64,000 bases of DNA from Halobacteriovoraceae bacterium (GTDB lineage: Bacteria; Bdellovibrionota; Bacteriovoracia; Bacteriovoracales; Bacteriovoracaceae): NCBI GenBank assembly GCA_020635115.1, contig JACKAK010000004.1:186001-250000 (forward strand). Reading direction: 5' to 3'. Shown here in pieces: positions 1 through 9,957 of this stretch (position 1 is its first letter; each line of letters opens with the position of its first letter). Below the pieces are notes generated by a model that had not been told where the DNA came from, ran no database searches, and saw nothing but the letters and a program-made list of their open reading frames with translations. A program made the translations under genes and the position numbers.

Positions 1-316
1 ACTTAATTAAAAAATCACTATCCATTTCATATTGGCCACTAACTGACAATTCGCTGTTAAATAAGTTATTATAAGACTCAATATCTAGATAGAAAAAAAT
101 ATGTCTATATCTATAGTCCTTTTTACCATTCAAATAAATGTTAACTTCAACTGTATTTGGTCTTTGATCAGACATGATACTTATGCCCAAATGTGTTTGT
201 TCGTCTTCTACAACTTCTCCAATAATTTTTCCAAGTGGCCTATATTCAAGAACTGATTCAATAGACAAGGCCTGAAAACTTAGAATAAATAGAATAGCAA
301 ATTTCAATATTTTCAT
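1..316 (-). CDS. Exported protein of unknown function, 3' part missing
   Basis: The frame is open from an ATG at 316 to the left edge of the window, so about 105 residues are visible and the C-terminus is missing. A GGAGG Shine-Dalgarno sequence lies just upstream of the ATG. The N-terminus (MKILKFAILFILSFQALS) is a clear signal peptide, so the product is exported. The visible mature part is polar with alternating hydrophobic residues, as in a beta-rich domain. I do not recognise a family. Confidence 0.7.
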   Translation of the reverse strand, partial: MKILKFAILFILSFQALSIESVLEYRPLGKIIGEVVEDEQTHLGISIMSDQRPNTVEVNIYLNGKKDYRYRHIFFYLDIESYNNLFNSELSVSGQYEMDSDFLIK

Positions 317-528
317 AATACCTCCGATATAGTTTGTTAACTAACATATATTATTAATTGAGGAGAAGATTATTACATAAAAGTAATTAAATATTAGGAA
401 ATACAATGAAGGATTTATCATATTTGTGACGATCAATTGAACTCAATCCAAAGCATGTCAACTCCTCTATACTTTTAGCGTCTGAATTGGATTGAAGTTT
501 ATTTTATTGAATGGAGACCAAGTAACTT

Positions 529-1350
529 TTACTTGCTTTTTAGGATAATTTTTAAAATCGAGTTCCATCTATTATGCATGACTTGAAAGGTAACATTTAG
601 TTTTTTAGGGATTTTTAAGTCACCTTTAACTAATTCCATGTGAAAAGTATTCCAAGACATATTCATGTACTCAAGAAGTTCAATTAAAACATTGGGGTCA
701 TTTTCATGAAGGATATAAGATTCTATTTTTTTTATAAAACTATTCCAAACAAAGTAAAAATTGTCGGCCTCGTTTTTCTCAAAGATTGTAAAAAGTAGGA
801 TCTCCGTTTCAATTTTTAAATTGTGTAAATCAGTGGATATTTCATTAATGATATCTGGATAGGGGAGGTAGGTTTCATCTGTATGTATAAGAACTTGCTC
901 AAATTTGTGTACAATATTAAATGAGTTGTTAGCAACCAAGTCCAATTGTTTCAAATAATTTAGGTATACATCAAATTTTGTGTAATCTTCAAGATCAAGT
1001 GCTTGACCTTTTTTTAATAGAGAGCTGATATTTTGATCAGATTCTTTAATTCGGTCATAAAATTTAGGTAACTCTATATTGCAATCTGGCCCTGGGCGAA
1101 AACAGCTTTTTCTCCATTTTTGCCAATCAGAGTTAAGCTCAGTAATTCTATTTTTTACGTTTACAACTTTTAAGTTGTTTTCATTCATTTTACTAAGAAT
1201 ATGATAAAACTCTACAGTGATACTTTTAAGTTGAGGAACTATATATTTCCTATATGTTCTTTCATCGATAGATACTTTAGATTTATCAAAATAAAAATAA
1301 GAATACGCAAAACATTGTAGTGAAAATAAGAATAAAATGACCAATTTCAT
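529..1350 (-). CDS. Exported hypothetical protein, helical
   Basis: The 273-residue protein begins with a signal peptide (MKLVILFLFSLQCFAYS). The remainder is mostly charged helix-forming sequence with one pair of cysteines around residues 82-90 (CFRPGPDC), which could form a disulfide in the periplasm. I see no catalytic motif and no recognisable family. It stands alone on the minus strand, with 178 bp and 212 bp of flanking sequence to the next minus-strand genes. Confidence 0.65.
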   Translation of the reverse strand: MKLVILFLFSLQCFAYSYFYFDKSKVSIDERTYRKYIVPQLKSITVEFYHILSKMNENNLKVVNVKNRITELNSDWQKWRKSCFRPGPDCNIELPKFYDRIKESDQNISSLLKKGQALDLEDYTKFDVYLNYLKQLDLVANNSFNIVHKFEQVLIHTDETYLPYPDIINEISTDLHNLKIETEILLFTIFEKNEADNFYFVWNSFIKKIESYILHENDPNVLIELLEYMNMSWNTFHMELVKGDLKIPKKLNVTFQVMHNRWNSILKIILKSK

Positions 1351-1399
1351 CTGATCATTATGCCTCTTCTAAAGTCAACGTGTAAATAAATAAGAAATG

Positions 1400-1954
1400 C
1401 TAGTGCCCTGCAACAGTTTTGAAGTATTTCAGTCCCAATTTTTTCCCGCCGCTATAGAGCGTATCAAAGGGGTATATCCAACTATTATGAGGAATTTTAA
1501 GTGTTATCTTGTGCGAGCTAGATTGATTATTATTAGAACATAAATTATCAGGAAAAAGTTTTATCGGTGTTTCAGATAAAATAAATTCAATCTCTAATTC
1601 TTTTGGAATAATTCCTAATAAAATGGCCGTGAGGCAAATGAAAGTACCTATTCCATCAGCTTTAACAACAATTTTATCGTCTTTAAGCGTTCTTAAAAAA
1701 TGTGAAAACTCTTTTGCATTCATTACTAGTGTCTGTGAAGACAGATTTTTAAAACTGGCCAATACTTTCCTATGTCGTCTTGTTAGGAGTTCCTTTTCTT
1801 TGCGTTTCAGGTTTAATTCCTCAAATTCGCTCATAAGCGTTTTAGAAACATCTATATTAGAAGATAATTCTTCAAAGTGATATTTAAAGGGTCTTATCCT
1901 TTCATGTTTGGATTCAATAACTGTAATCTGTCCAACAGAGAGATCTGTTTTCAT
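1400..1954 (-). CDS. Hypothetical cytoplasmic protein
   Basis: The 184-residue protein has no signal peptide. The first 80 residues are rich in Lys, Arg and Glu and probably form a coiled coil; the second half is more globular, with a hydrophobic stretch (GIGTFICLTAILLGIIP) around residues 102-118 that could be a buried helix or a single membrane segment. No motif was recognised. The ATG at 1954 is preceded by AAGGAT at a usable distance. Confidence 0.55.
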   Translation of the reverse strand: MKTDLSVGQITVIESKHERIRPFKYHFEELSSNIDVSKTLMSEFEELNLKRKEKELLTRRHRKVLASFKNLSSQTLVMNAKEFSHFLRTLKDDKIVVKADGIGTFICLTAILLGIIPKELEIEFILSETPIKLFPDNLCSNNNQSSSHKITLKIPHNSWIYPFDTLYSGGKKLGLKYFKTVAGH

Positions 1955-2173
1955 AGGGCATCCTTTTCAAAATAAATACTAGATATTTATTATCGGGCAA
2001 AAAGCATTTTAAATTAAGATGAAGTTCATTTCAGGCCCAGTTCCAACACCTTTAAATCAGGAGAAAATTAAGTAGACGTAAAATATCAATAAATTTCAAA
2101 ACGCCAAATTTTGTTGTTTTTTTTAAAAAAACTTCACACTAATGGGATAAAGGCCTGGGATTATTTCAATTTT

Positions 2174-3121
2174 ATGCTAAAAGCCTTGATGAAATTTTTG
2201 TATCTTTTTTTGTTCACATTTAGTCTATATGCCAGCACTAGTAAGTGCCAAATTCTGTTATTACTCGAGGATTCACACCGGCCTCCTTTCGAAAGAGAAG
2301 AGCTTCTAAGGGATAACATCCTTCAAAACGTTTTAGCAGGTTATAAGGACTATATTTATAATCCAAATCATTCAGAAATGCTTTTCTCAAAGGGTTCTGT
2401 TATGGAATTTGAAAATGATTTCAAATTATTTACAGATAGTGATGGAGCATCTGCAGATATTTTCTTAGGACAATTAAAAGATGGTAAAAAAGTTATTTTG
2501 AAAGGTTATCACGTATTGGAAAGTTCAAAAATCGCACAGATTGTTGAAGGTGCATTAACAAGTCAGTTTTTTGCTAACTTTGGGCTTGCTCCAAAAGTCT
2601 ACGGATTGTTAAGTCGTGAAGAGTTGTTAAATAAAAAATTCAATTTTCATGGGCACTTTAATCCCGAAGTTCATTATGAAATAGCTATTATTATGGAATA
2701 TATTCCGGATGTTGTTAATTTTCCAAAAGGTGATCTCTCTTCAATTTTAGATAACGAAGAAACAATTTTTAGCTTAGAAAAAGAAATCAAATACTTTGAG
2801 GAATTTGGTCAGAGAATGGATAGAATGTCTCTTGACGACAGGCAAATATTCTTTTCAAAAAGTAGGAAAAAGGCATATTGGGGTGACTTCGATGCACCTA
2901 TGATTGAATTAAAGGAAGGCCAAAGAGCAGATTCACTTTTTGATTTGGCAGATTTTGAATATACAGCTGAGAATTTGGATGGAACAGTTTCGCAATTTAC
3001 AAGGTTTTATGAACTTATTGGTAGAAAACCAAAAACAACAGCGCAAGAAGAAGCTAAGAAATTATTTTCAAAGTTAATGAGAGCTGCCGATTTTGATTTT
3101 CCTGAAGATTTTGATGATTAA
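2174..3121 (+). CDS. Exported protein with degenerate protein-kinase-like fold
   Basis: I chose the ATG at 2174 rather than a TTG at 2111 because it puts a signal peptide (MLKALMKFLYLFLFTFSLYAS) at the N-terminus; the in-frame ATG at 2189 is equally possible. The mature part reads like a small-molecule or protein kinase: a beta-strand lysine (KKVILKGY), a following helix with Glu, a hinge-like IIMEYI, then a catalytic-loop-like LDDRQIFF and a DFG-like GDFDAP. The glycine loop is weak and the HRD Asn is replaced, so activity is uncertain. The kinase link is inference from motif order. Its stop codon overlaps that of convergent ileS. Confidence 0.6.
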   Translation: MLKALMKFLYLFLFTFSLYASTSKCQILLLLEDSHRPPFEREELLRDNILQNVLAGYKDYIYNPNHSEMLFSKGSVMEFENDFKLFTDSDGASADIFLGQLKDGKKVILKGYHVLESSKIAQIVEGALTSQFFANFGLAPKVYGLLSREELLNKKFNFHGHFNPEVHYEIAIIMEYIPDVVNFPKGDLSSILDNEETIFSLEKEIKYFEEFGQRMDRMSLDDRQIFFSKSRKKAYWGDFDAPMIELKEGQRADSLFDLADFEYTAENLDGTVSQFTRFYELIGRKPKTTAQEEAKKLFSKLMRAADFDFPEDFDD

Positions 3122-6100
3122 TTCTTTTTAATAGCTAACTTCAAACTTTGTCCATCAATACTAAATTCTTCAAACTCAGCTAGATTGCTATCTTCGGAGA
3201 GTTTATCAGATAGAGTCTCTTTACTGATATACTCAGAATGTTTCACGATTGCATTTACAATCTCCTGATCCCCTGTGTAGTTAACTGAAATCCGATCTGC
3301 AACATTGAAGTCTTTATCTTTTCTCGTTTTTTGAATTCTATTTACAACCTCTCTGGCCAGTCCTTCTTGAATGAGTTCTGCGGTAAGGTTTATATCAATG
3401 TCGATAGATATGAATCGATTTGAAAGGGCCTGAGTACCTTCTTTGGCCTCTCTAAAAACAAGAATATCATCTTCAGAGAAGATTTCATTTTCAATTGTAA
3501 TTTCACCCAATTCTTCAAATTTTCCTAATTCATCACCAGTTAGATTCAATATACTATTTCTATACTTTCCAAAACTTTTTCCAAATCTTTTTCCTAAAAC
3601 AGGATTATTTGGCTTCGAGTAGAGCTTGATAAATTGATCTTCATCTGAAGAATACACAATATTTTTAATATTAAGTTCTGTTCGGATATAGTTTTCTAGC
3701 TTTTTAATTTCATCAAGGATCGCCTGATCTTTATGAATGATGGTTAAACGTGAAAGTGGAGTTTTAACCTTTATCTGCTCTTTATTTCTTTTTTGACGGC
3801 CGAGCAAAATGATTTGTTGCATTCTTCCGACTGCATCTTCAAGCATAGGATCCATGAGAAAATGATCTGCAACGGGATAATTTTCAAGGTGAACAGATTC
3901 GCAAAGACCTTGTTGACCAAAGGACTTTAATTCTTGAAAAATGTACTCTGACATAAACGGAGCAAATGGTGCCATAACAGTGCAGAGCTCTTTTAGAGCA
4001 CTGTAAAGAGTAGTGTATGCAAAGCATTTGTCTTCACTTAATCCTTTATCCCAAAAACGAGCTCGATTTAATCTTATATACCAATTTGTAAGATCTTCTA
4101 TAAATGTAAAGAGTGCTGGTACTACATTATAAAGACGATAGGCCTCCATTTCTGTAGAAATAGTGTCTTTTAAAGTTTGTAAATTTGAAATAATCCAACG
4201 GTCAAAAATGTTTTCACCAAATTTAAAATGTTCGTTGGCCCTCCAGCCATCTACTGTTGCATACGTTTGGAAAAACTTGAAAGAATTAAACCATGGAAGT
4301 AGTGCACGTCTAACCATATCTTTCACACCTGAATCAGCAAATCGTTGCTCTTCAGCACGAACTAATCCAGAGTTAATTAAATATAATCTCAGGGCATCTG
4401 CACCATACTCTTCCATTAATTCATCTGGTGCAGTGTAATTTTTGAGACGCTTTGACATTTTTCTACCATCTTCAGCAGAAACAATTCCGTTGACGATAAC
4501 GTTTTTAAAGGCAGGACGGCCAAAGAGTGCTGTTGCCAATATTGTTAATGTATAGAACCAACCTCTTGTTTGATCTAAACCTTCAGCAATGAATTCAGCG
4601 GGAAAACCTTCTTCAAACATTTTTTTATTTTCAAAAGGATAATGTAACTGGGCATAGGGCATTGATCCTGATTCAAACCAACAGTCTAAAACATCACTAA
4701 TTCGAATGTATTCACCGGTCTCTCCCGGTATAGAAAATGTAAGTTTATCAACAAACTCTCTGTGTAGGTCATTGACTTCTAATCCAGTATATTTTGTTAA
4801 TTCTTCAATTGAGCCAATACAAATTCTTTTTCCTGTTTTTTCATTAATCCATATCGGAAGTGGTGTTCCCCAAATTCTATTTCTTGAAATTGACCAATCT
4901 CTTGCGTTTTCAAGCCACTTACCAAAGCGTCCATTTTTAATATGGCCAGGGACCCAATTAATTTGTTCGTTAGATTCAATTAAGCGTTCCTTAATGGCCT
5001 CAACTTTAACAAACCAAGAAGGAATCGCTTTGTAAATAAGAGGAGTATCTGATCGGTAACAATAGGGATAACTATGAACAATAACAGATTGCTCGAATAA
5101 AATTCCTCTGTTTTTAAGGTCTTTAATAATATTTTTATCAGCATCTTTTACGTATTGGCCCTGAAAGTCAGGAACTTCATCTGTAAATCGTCCATTGTCA
5201 TCAATAGGACAGGCCATGAGGTGAATATTTGCTTGTCTCATCACTCGATTATCATCTTCTCCGAAAGAAGGAGCCGTGTGAACAATTCCTGTTCCATTGT
5301 CAGTCGATACATAGTCGTCTGCAAATACTTGAAATGCCCCTTCATGCCCGAATTTGGCAAAAAATGGATAAAGAGGTTCATATTTTCGCCCCTTAAGATC
5401 TGCACCCTTGTATTGTGCAAGTACTTCTAAATCACGTTTTTTTGCATAAGCTTCTAACCGAGTTTCTGCAATATAGATTTCTTTATTAATTTCTTTGTCT
5501 TTAACTTTAACGTAATCAATGTCTGGTCCCACACACAACCCAAGATTTGAAGGAAGGGTCCAGGGAGTTGTTGTCCAGGCGGCCATATAAGCATTTTCAT
5601 CGGCCATTTTAAATAAAACTGTGACAGCAGGATCTTGAACGTCTTGATAATTTTGCCCGGCCTCAAAGTTTGAAAGGGCCGTACCAAGGGCAGTGGAAAA
5701 TGGCATAACCTTTGTGCCCTGATAGATCAAATCTTTGTCCCATAATTGTTTGAATACCCACCATACTGACTCCATAAAACTTTTGTCCATGGTTTTATAG
5801 TCGTTGTCAAAATCAACCCACCGGCCAATACGTCCAATTGTTTTGCGCCATTCAGTAGTATAACGAGAGACAATACCACGACATTCATTATTATAACCTG
5901 CGACTCCCAGTTTTTTGACTGCATCTTGAGCTGACATGCCAAGTTTTTTATCTATTTCGTGTTCAATGGGTAGGCCATGGCAGTCCCAACCAAAACGTCT
6001 CTCTACATATCGACCTTTCATTGTAAAGTATCTGGGGACAATGTCCTTTAGAATAGAACCAACGAGGTGGCCATGGTGAGGAAGACCTGTAGCAAATGGA

Positions 6101-6249
6101 GGCCCATCGTAGAAAATATATGGTTTTTTTCCTTTTGTTTTTTCTAAGCTTTTTTTAAAAATTTGGGATTCTTCCCAAAACTTAAGAACATTATGCTCTG
6201 AGTTGACAAATGAAAATTGTTCTTGAGATTGAGACTCTTGGTTAGTCAC
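3118..6249 (-). CDS. ileS: Isoleucyl-tRNA synthetase, type 2 (eukaryote-like)
   Basis: The enzyme attaches isoleucine to tRNA-Ile in the cytoplasm. The class I signatures are present: PHHGH (HIGH motif) at residues 58-61 and KMSKR near residue 598, separated by the editing domain, followed by the anticodon-binding region. At 1043 residues without a C-terminal zinc-finger cysteine set, and with phrases such as KMSKRLKNY, it matches the IleS2/eukaryotic class rather than the usual bacterial type. The frame is open upstream to 6342, but a GTG at 6249 follows AAGGGG at good spacing and starts a sensible N-terminus (MTNQESQ), so I placed the start there. The gene stands alone. Confidence 0.93.
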   Translation of the reverse strand: MTNQESQSQEQFSFVNSEHNVLKFWEESQIFKKSLEKTKGKKPYIFYDGPPFATGLPHHGHLVGSILKDIVPRYFTMKGRYVERRFGWDCHGLPIEHEIDKKLGMSAQDAVKKLGVAGYNNECRGIVSRYTTEWRKTIGRIGRWVDFDNDYKTMDKSFMESVWWVFKQLWDKDLIYQGTKVMPFSTALGTALSNFEAGQNYQDVQDPAVTVLFKMADENAYMAAWTTTPWTLPSNLGLCVGPDIDYVKVKDKEINKEIYIAETRLEAYAKKRDLEVLAQYKGADLKGRKYEPLYPFFAKFGHEGAFQVFADDYVSTDNGTGIVHTAPSFGEDDNRVMRQANIHLMACPIDDNGRFTDEVPDFQGQYVKDADKNIIKDLKNRGILFEQSVIVHSYPYCYRSDTPLIYKAIPSWFVKVEAIKERLIESNEQINWVPGHIKNGRFGKWLENARDWSISRNRIWGTPLPIWINEKTGKRICIGSIEELTKYTGLEVNDLHREFVDKLTFSIPGETGEYIRISDVLDCWFESGSMPYAQLHYPFENKKMFEEGFPAEFIAEGLDQTRGWFYTLTILATALFGRPAFKNVIVNGIVSAEDGRKMSKRLKNYTAPDELMEEYGADALRLYLINSGLVRAEEQRFADSGVKDMVRRALLPWFNSFKFFQTYATVDGWRANEHFKFGENIFDRWIISNLQTLKDTISTEMEAYRLYNVVPALFTFIEDLTNWYIRLNRARFWDKGLSEDKCFAYTTLYSALKELCTVMAPFAPFMSEYIFQELKSFGQQGLCESVHLENYPVADHFLMDPMLEDAVGRMQQIILLGRQKRNKEQIKVKTPLSRLTIIHKDQAILDEIKKLENYIRTELNIKNIVYSSDEDQFIKLYSKPNNPVLGKRFGKSFGKYRNSILNLTGDELGKFEELGEITIENEIFSEDDILVFREAKEGTQALSNRFISIDIDINLTAELIQEGLAREVVNRIQKTRKDKDFNVADRISVNYTGDQEIVNAIVKHSEYISKETLSDKLSEDSNLAEFEEFSIDGQSLKLAIKKN

Positions 6250-6411
6250 TATAAAACCCCTTCTTTGGACAGAAAATATATACACGTTTTTGTTTGCACG
6301 CTGAGCATTTTTAGCAGAAGAAAGTTCAATTGAACAGAGCAATGAAAGTGCAAAAAGTTCCAGTAGGGGATTCTAGTAATAAGATCAAATCGAGTATTCC
6401 GATAAGTAGAT

Positions 6412-7809
6412 ATGAAATTTTGTATCTATTTAATTATTTTAACTTTTTGTACAAATTCTTTTGCTCAGTCTTATGAATATCTCAGAAGAACAAGTCTTAT
6501 TGATTGGAAAGAACTTGAACCAGACAAATGGTTGAGTGCTAAAGTATGGCAAAAGAGGCTCAAGTTGAAAGAATCAAATGCTGCCTGGCGAGAAAACTTA
6601 CGAGATGCAACTCAAAAAGAACTTGTTGGTAGAATACTTCATTGCGTTGGGCAATGTATTGTTGCTCAAAGTGGTGCGGAATTTAATGGGAGGGCCAGAA
6701 CAAAACTTTATGAAGGGGATGATCTTATTACGGAAGAAGATAGTTATGCTTGGATTTTTTTAATTGATGGTTCTATGGTGAGATTGTCAGCAAATACCTC
6801 ATTTTCACTCAGAGAAGTCATTCTTACTCGTAAAGAATTCTTTTTTCATGCCCGTGTGAATTTTGGAAATGTGTACTGGCTAAGTAGAGATGGGTTTGAG
6901 CATGATGTGGAAAATATCAGGGAAACAGATGTGGTATTTTTGCCACTACCACTTTTAGAAGCAAATGAAAGAATAGAAGAGATTCCTATCGGAAATGAAT
7001 TGCTTTACGATATTTATGCAAATAAAGATCGGTATAAATATCATTACAAACGCCTCAATGAAATGATTCATGGTAATAATGAGTTTACAAAAAATAAACC
7101 AACATATGTTTTTCTGATTATGCCTAATGGAACAATGATGGCCAAAAATCCTAGATTAGAAGTAATTAGTTTGTTTGGCGGTAAGTCTTATATTAAAAAT
7201 CGTGTGCCTTTTTACGCCAAAACTAAAGAGAATGTAGACACTTCAAGCTATAAGTTTTTGTTCAGAGGTTTTGAAAACAAGAATGAAACACAAATGAAAA
7301 ATGGGTACTGGTATGAAATAGACCAGAGGGGGAGATCAGCTTCTCAATTAGATCTAGATGAGCGCAGATTTCGGACGGGTGAATTTTTAACAAGAAGAAT
7401 TCCCACAATATTAATGGCCAGAGAGATTTGGCTTAAAAAATATTCGAAGGAATTATTTGACGAAAACGTTGATCCTGAGTTGCTTTCAAGTAAAAAGGGT
7501 TACCAATTGTGGGCCCCATTCTCGACAGAGAGTGAGGAAAAACGTTCGGAGCTAGATCAAAGGGTTGCATTTTTAAAAGAATACACAAGGAGATTAGAGA
7601 CAAACCATTTAAGGCTCATGGCCCAATATATTCAATTTGCAAAAGCAAACGGAGAGAAGCTACGCGCAACTGTATACGATGCAAATTTTTACAAGAGGGC
7701 GATGGGAAGATATAGTAACTACCAAGAGAGTGATCTTGAGACCTTTTCTGAACGAGAGGTTTTAAACAGTACTAAAAAGCTCTTTTGGAAGTTAATGCAT
7801 GCAAAATAG
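6412..7809 (+). CDS. Exported FecR-domain protein
   Basis: A signal peptide (MKFCIYLIILTFCTNSFAQ) is followed at about residues 65-150 by a FecR-like domain: V/I-G-x-V-like start, GDDLITEEDSYAWIFLIDGSMVRLSANTSFSL, then a strand-rich stretch ending in a Trp-rich FHARVNFGNVYW. In FecR proteins this domain senses or scaffolds in the periplasm; here there is no membrane anchor or adjacent sigma factor, so a structural or cell-surface role is more likely. The C-terminal 200 residues are charged and helical. It overlaps maf by 11 bp, so the two are probably cotranscribed. Confidence 0.7.
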   Translation: MKFCIYLIILTFCTNSFAQSYEYLRRTSLIDWKELEPDKWLSAKVWQKRLKLKESNAAWRENLRDATQKELVGRILHCVGQCIVAQSGAEFNGRARTKLYEGDDLITEEDSYAWIFLIDGSMVRLSANTSFSLREVILTRKEFFFHARVNFGNVYWLSRDGFEHDVENIRETDVVFLPLPLLEANERIEEIPIGNELLYDIYANKDRYKYHYKRLNEMIHGNNEFTKNKPTYVFLIMPNGTMMAKNPRLEVISLFGGKSYIKNRVPFYAKTKENVDTSSYKFLFRGFENKNETQMKNGYWYEIDQRGRSASQLDLDERRFRTGEFLTRRIPTILMAREIWLKKYSKELFDENVDPELLSSKKGYQLWAPFSTESEEKRSELDQRVAFLKEYTRRLETNHLRLMAQYIQFAKANGEKLRATVYDANFYKRAMGRYSNYQESDLETFSEREVLNSTKKLFWKLMHAK

Positions 7810-8407
7810 AAAATATAGGCCAATTCTGGCTTCACAAAGTCCACGACGAAAAGAGCTTTTAGAACATCTTGGAATTAAATTTGAAATTAGACCTCCAAAT
7901 ATTGAGGAGCACAGTTTTGAGTGTGTACCCTTAAAGGTTGTAAAAGATCTGTCAGAGCAAAAAGGTAGAGCAATCTATCAAAGTTTAGATAATGAAGATT
8001 ATTTTGTAATTTCTTCAGATACTATTGTGTGCTTGGGAGACAAGATATTTGGAAAACCTAAAGATGAAGAAGATGCGAGAAGAATATTAAATGAACTGTC
8101 GGGTAAAACTCACAAAGTAATTACGGCAGTTTCATTTTTTTTCAAGGAAAAAAAACAAATAATGCATACATTTGCTATTGAATCAGAAGTAACATTTAGA
8201 GAAATAACTTCTGAAATTATGGATTTATACATAAGCACAAAAGATGGATTTGATAAAGCAGGGGCCTATGGCATTCAAGGGCCAGGACTACTTTTTGTTT
8301 CAAGAGTAAATGGATCTTACTCAAACGTTGTAGGACTTCCGTTGGATGATTTAGTTTTTGAATTAAAAAAACTTTTAGGTAAGGATTGGAGAAACTGTTT
8401 TGAGTGA
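7799..8407 (+). CDS. maf: Maf family nucleotide pyrophosphatase
   Basis: Maf proteins hydrolyse non-canonical or modified nucleoside triphosphates. The N-terminal signature (PILASQSPRRKELLEHLGI) is intact, as are the downstream ISSDTIV, GKPKDEEDA and the GxYGIQG-like (KAGAYGIQGPG) motif. Length of 202 residues is typical. It overlaps the FecR-domain gene upstream (11 bp) and the YggU-like gene downstream (8 bp), forming a compact four-gene cluster. Confidence 0.92.
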   Translation: MQNRKYRPILASQSPRRKELLEHLGIKFEIRPPNIEEHSFECVPLKVVKDLSEQKGRAIYQSLDNEDYFVISSDTIVCLGDKIFGKPKDEEDARRILNELSGKTHKVITAVSFFFKEKKQIMHTFAIESEVTFREITSEIMDLYISTKDGFDKAGAYGIQGPGLLFVSRVNGSYSNVVGLPLDDLVFELKKLLGKDWRNCFE

Positions 8408-8756
8408 CAATTTACTAAATTTTATGAGAGAGAAATTTTCCAATTTAATTGTGGTTTCTCATGATAGTACAGAATTGATGATGAATATTTCCTTGAAGGT
8501 GAAACCAGGTTGTAAAAGAGAGGAAATTATAAATAAAGATGATGAAATAATTTTCACATTGAGGAGTCAACCTATTGAGGGAAAAGCAAATATAGAACTG
8601 GTGAAAAAAATAAAAAAAATCCTAGCTACATCGAATATAGAGTTAATCAAAGGATCTAAAAGTAAATTAAAAACTCTTCAAGTTACTTTTGTCTTTGATG
8701 ATATACATAATGAGAAATACTATATTGAAAAAATTATAAAAGGACTCAAATGTTAA
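8400..8756 (+). CDS. DUF167/YggU family protein
   Basis: The C-terminal 90 residues match the YggU family pattern: SLKVKPGCKREEI, LRSQPIEGKANIELV, and a final IKGSKSKLKTL. The function of the family is not established. The TTG at 8400 overlaps the end of maf by 8 bp and gives 118 residues; internal ATGs at 8423 and 8477/8480 would give a length closer to the usual 95-100 residues, and I cannot decide between them. It overlaps the next gene by 7 bp. Confidence 0.75.
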   Translation: MSDNLLNFMREKFSNLIVVSHDSTELMMNISLKVKPGCKREEIINKDDEIIFTLRSQPIEGKANIELVKKIKKILATSNIELIKGSKSKLKTLQVTFVFDDIHNEKYYIEKIIKGLKC

Positions 8757-9196
8757 AAATCTTTTTTTTCTTGATAAGTGTTATTTATGCTCAAGATGAA
8801 ATTATTGAAGCCGAAAATGCTCCCTTGCAACTAAAACAAAGTATATTAGAATTAAACTCCATCGATCCCAAAAATTATACAAATGTTGTTGAAGAGGCCA
8901 GAACAAAAATTACTAAATACATTGAGTTCAAAAAAAGAGTATGTAACGGTGAATTTTCTGTTGCTGTTACAAATTCTCCAGATCTACTGGCCCAAGGAAG
9001 AAGGAAACTTAATAGGGCCGAAAGGAAAGTTTGTTTTAAGGAACTTGAGAAATTTCAGGTGGATTTTATAGAGTCAATGTATAATGCCAGAAAATCTTTC
9101 CTTGAGTTTCTACACAGAGAAAGGTTGGAAAAACTAGAAGAGTCGAAAGCAATTGCTTTAAAAAAATTGGGTATAAGTTTTGAAAATAAAAAATAA
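8750..9196 (+). CDS. Small exported hypothetical protein
   Basis: The 148-residue product starts with a signal peptide (MLKIFFFLISVIYAQ) and continues as a charged, mostly helical protein with two cysteines. It is the last gene of the FecR-maf-YggU cluster, starting 7 bp inside the preceding gene. The stop codon is immediately followed by the stop of the convergent gene at 9197. I do not recognise a family. Confidence 0.65.
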   Translation: MLKIFFFLISVIYAQDEIIEAENAPLQLKQSILELNSIDPKNYTNVVEEARTKITKYIEFKKRVCNGEFSVAVTNSPDLLAQGRRKLNRAERKVCFKELEKFQVDFIESMYNARKSFLEFLHRERLEKLEESKAIALKKLGISFENKK

Positions 9197-9946
9197 CTAA
9201 AAGTTCTGACACTTCTTTTTTGCAATTCCACTCAATGCATTCTTTTTGATCATTGTTTTACAGGCCAATTTTTTTGCATTGTCACTTTCTTTGATGGCCT
9301 CTTTTATTGAGCTGATGAGTTCTTGAAAACACTCCCCAAAGGCAACTTCTTGAGCAGACTTGGCCTCTTCAGTATTGGTATCTTTACTTAAACCGGCCTT
9401 GAGTGCAAGTTTCAAATCTTCATCTTTACAATATTCCTTATTCTGACCTTTTAAGGCCTCTGCAAAAAATGGGATAGATTTAGCATCAGACATTCTTTTA
9501 CGAACTTCTTTTGCTATTTTATATTTTATATCAAAGTTAGATGAATCACGTCTTACAAAACTTATAAATTCTTTATAACATTCAAAATCGTTGTATTGAA
9601 AACAGACTTGGTAAATCTCTAGACCTAATTCTGCCCTCATTCGCATGAATTCTTTTGCATTTGAAAGAGAAGGATGATCATCTAAGATTTGATCCATAAA
9701 AACCATGGCCTTATAATTGGTCTTTCCGTTTTTTAGAGATGATAAATATCCTGTTGCTAAATTTTGAAGTAAGTCTGTCCATTGCTTATCTCTATTAGTT
9801 GGAGCAATATCTTTCATGTGGGCCAAACCTTCCTTATAAGATTTATCTTTATAAAGTTTTTGGAGGTCTGCCAAAGTGTAAACAAGCTCTGATGTAAGTC
9901 CTGACAATGCAAAGAATACTGAAACAACAAATAGAATATTTTTCAC
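9197..9946 (-). CDS. Exported helical-repeat (TPR-like) protein
   Basis: The GTG start at 9946 is supported by AAGGAT eight bases upstream. A signal peptide (MKNILFVVSVFFALSGLTSE) precedes paired amphipathic helices (LYKDKSYKEGLAHMKD, NLATGYLSSLKNG, MVFMDQILDDHPSLSNA) that look like degenerate TPR units. Several cysteines lie in the C-terminal half, which fits a periplasmic protein with disulfides. No specific function can be assigned. Confidence 0.62.
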   Translation of the reverse strand: MKNILFVVSVFFALSGLTSELVYTLADLQKLYKDKSYKEGLAHMKDIAPTNRDKQWTDLLQNLATGYLSSLKNGKTNYKAMVFMDQILDDHPSLSNAKEFMRMRAELGLEIYQVCFQYNDFECYKEFISFVRRDSSNFDIKYKIAKEVRKRMSDAKSIPFFAEALKGQNKEYCKDEDLKLALKAGLSKDTNTEEAKSAQEVAFGECFQELISSIKEAIKESDNAKKLACKTMIKKNALSGIAKKKCQNF

Positions 9947-9957
9947 TTTTTAATCCT

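Noticed and set aside
1623..1880. Open frame on the plus strand opposite the 1400-1954 gene
   Set aside because: It lacks a ribosome binding site and its composition is that of the reverse of a real gene; no protein-like motif.
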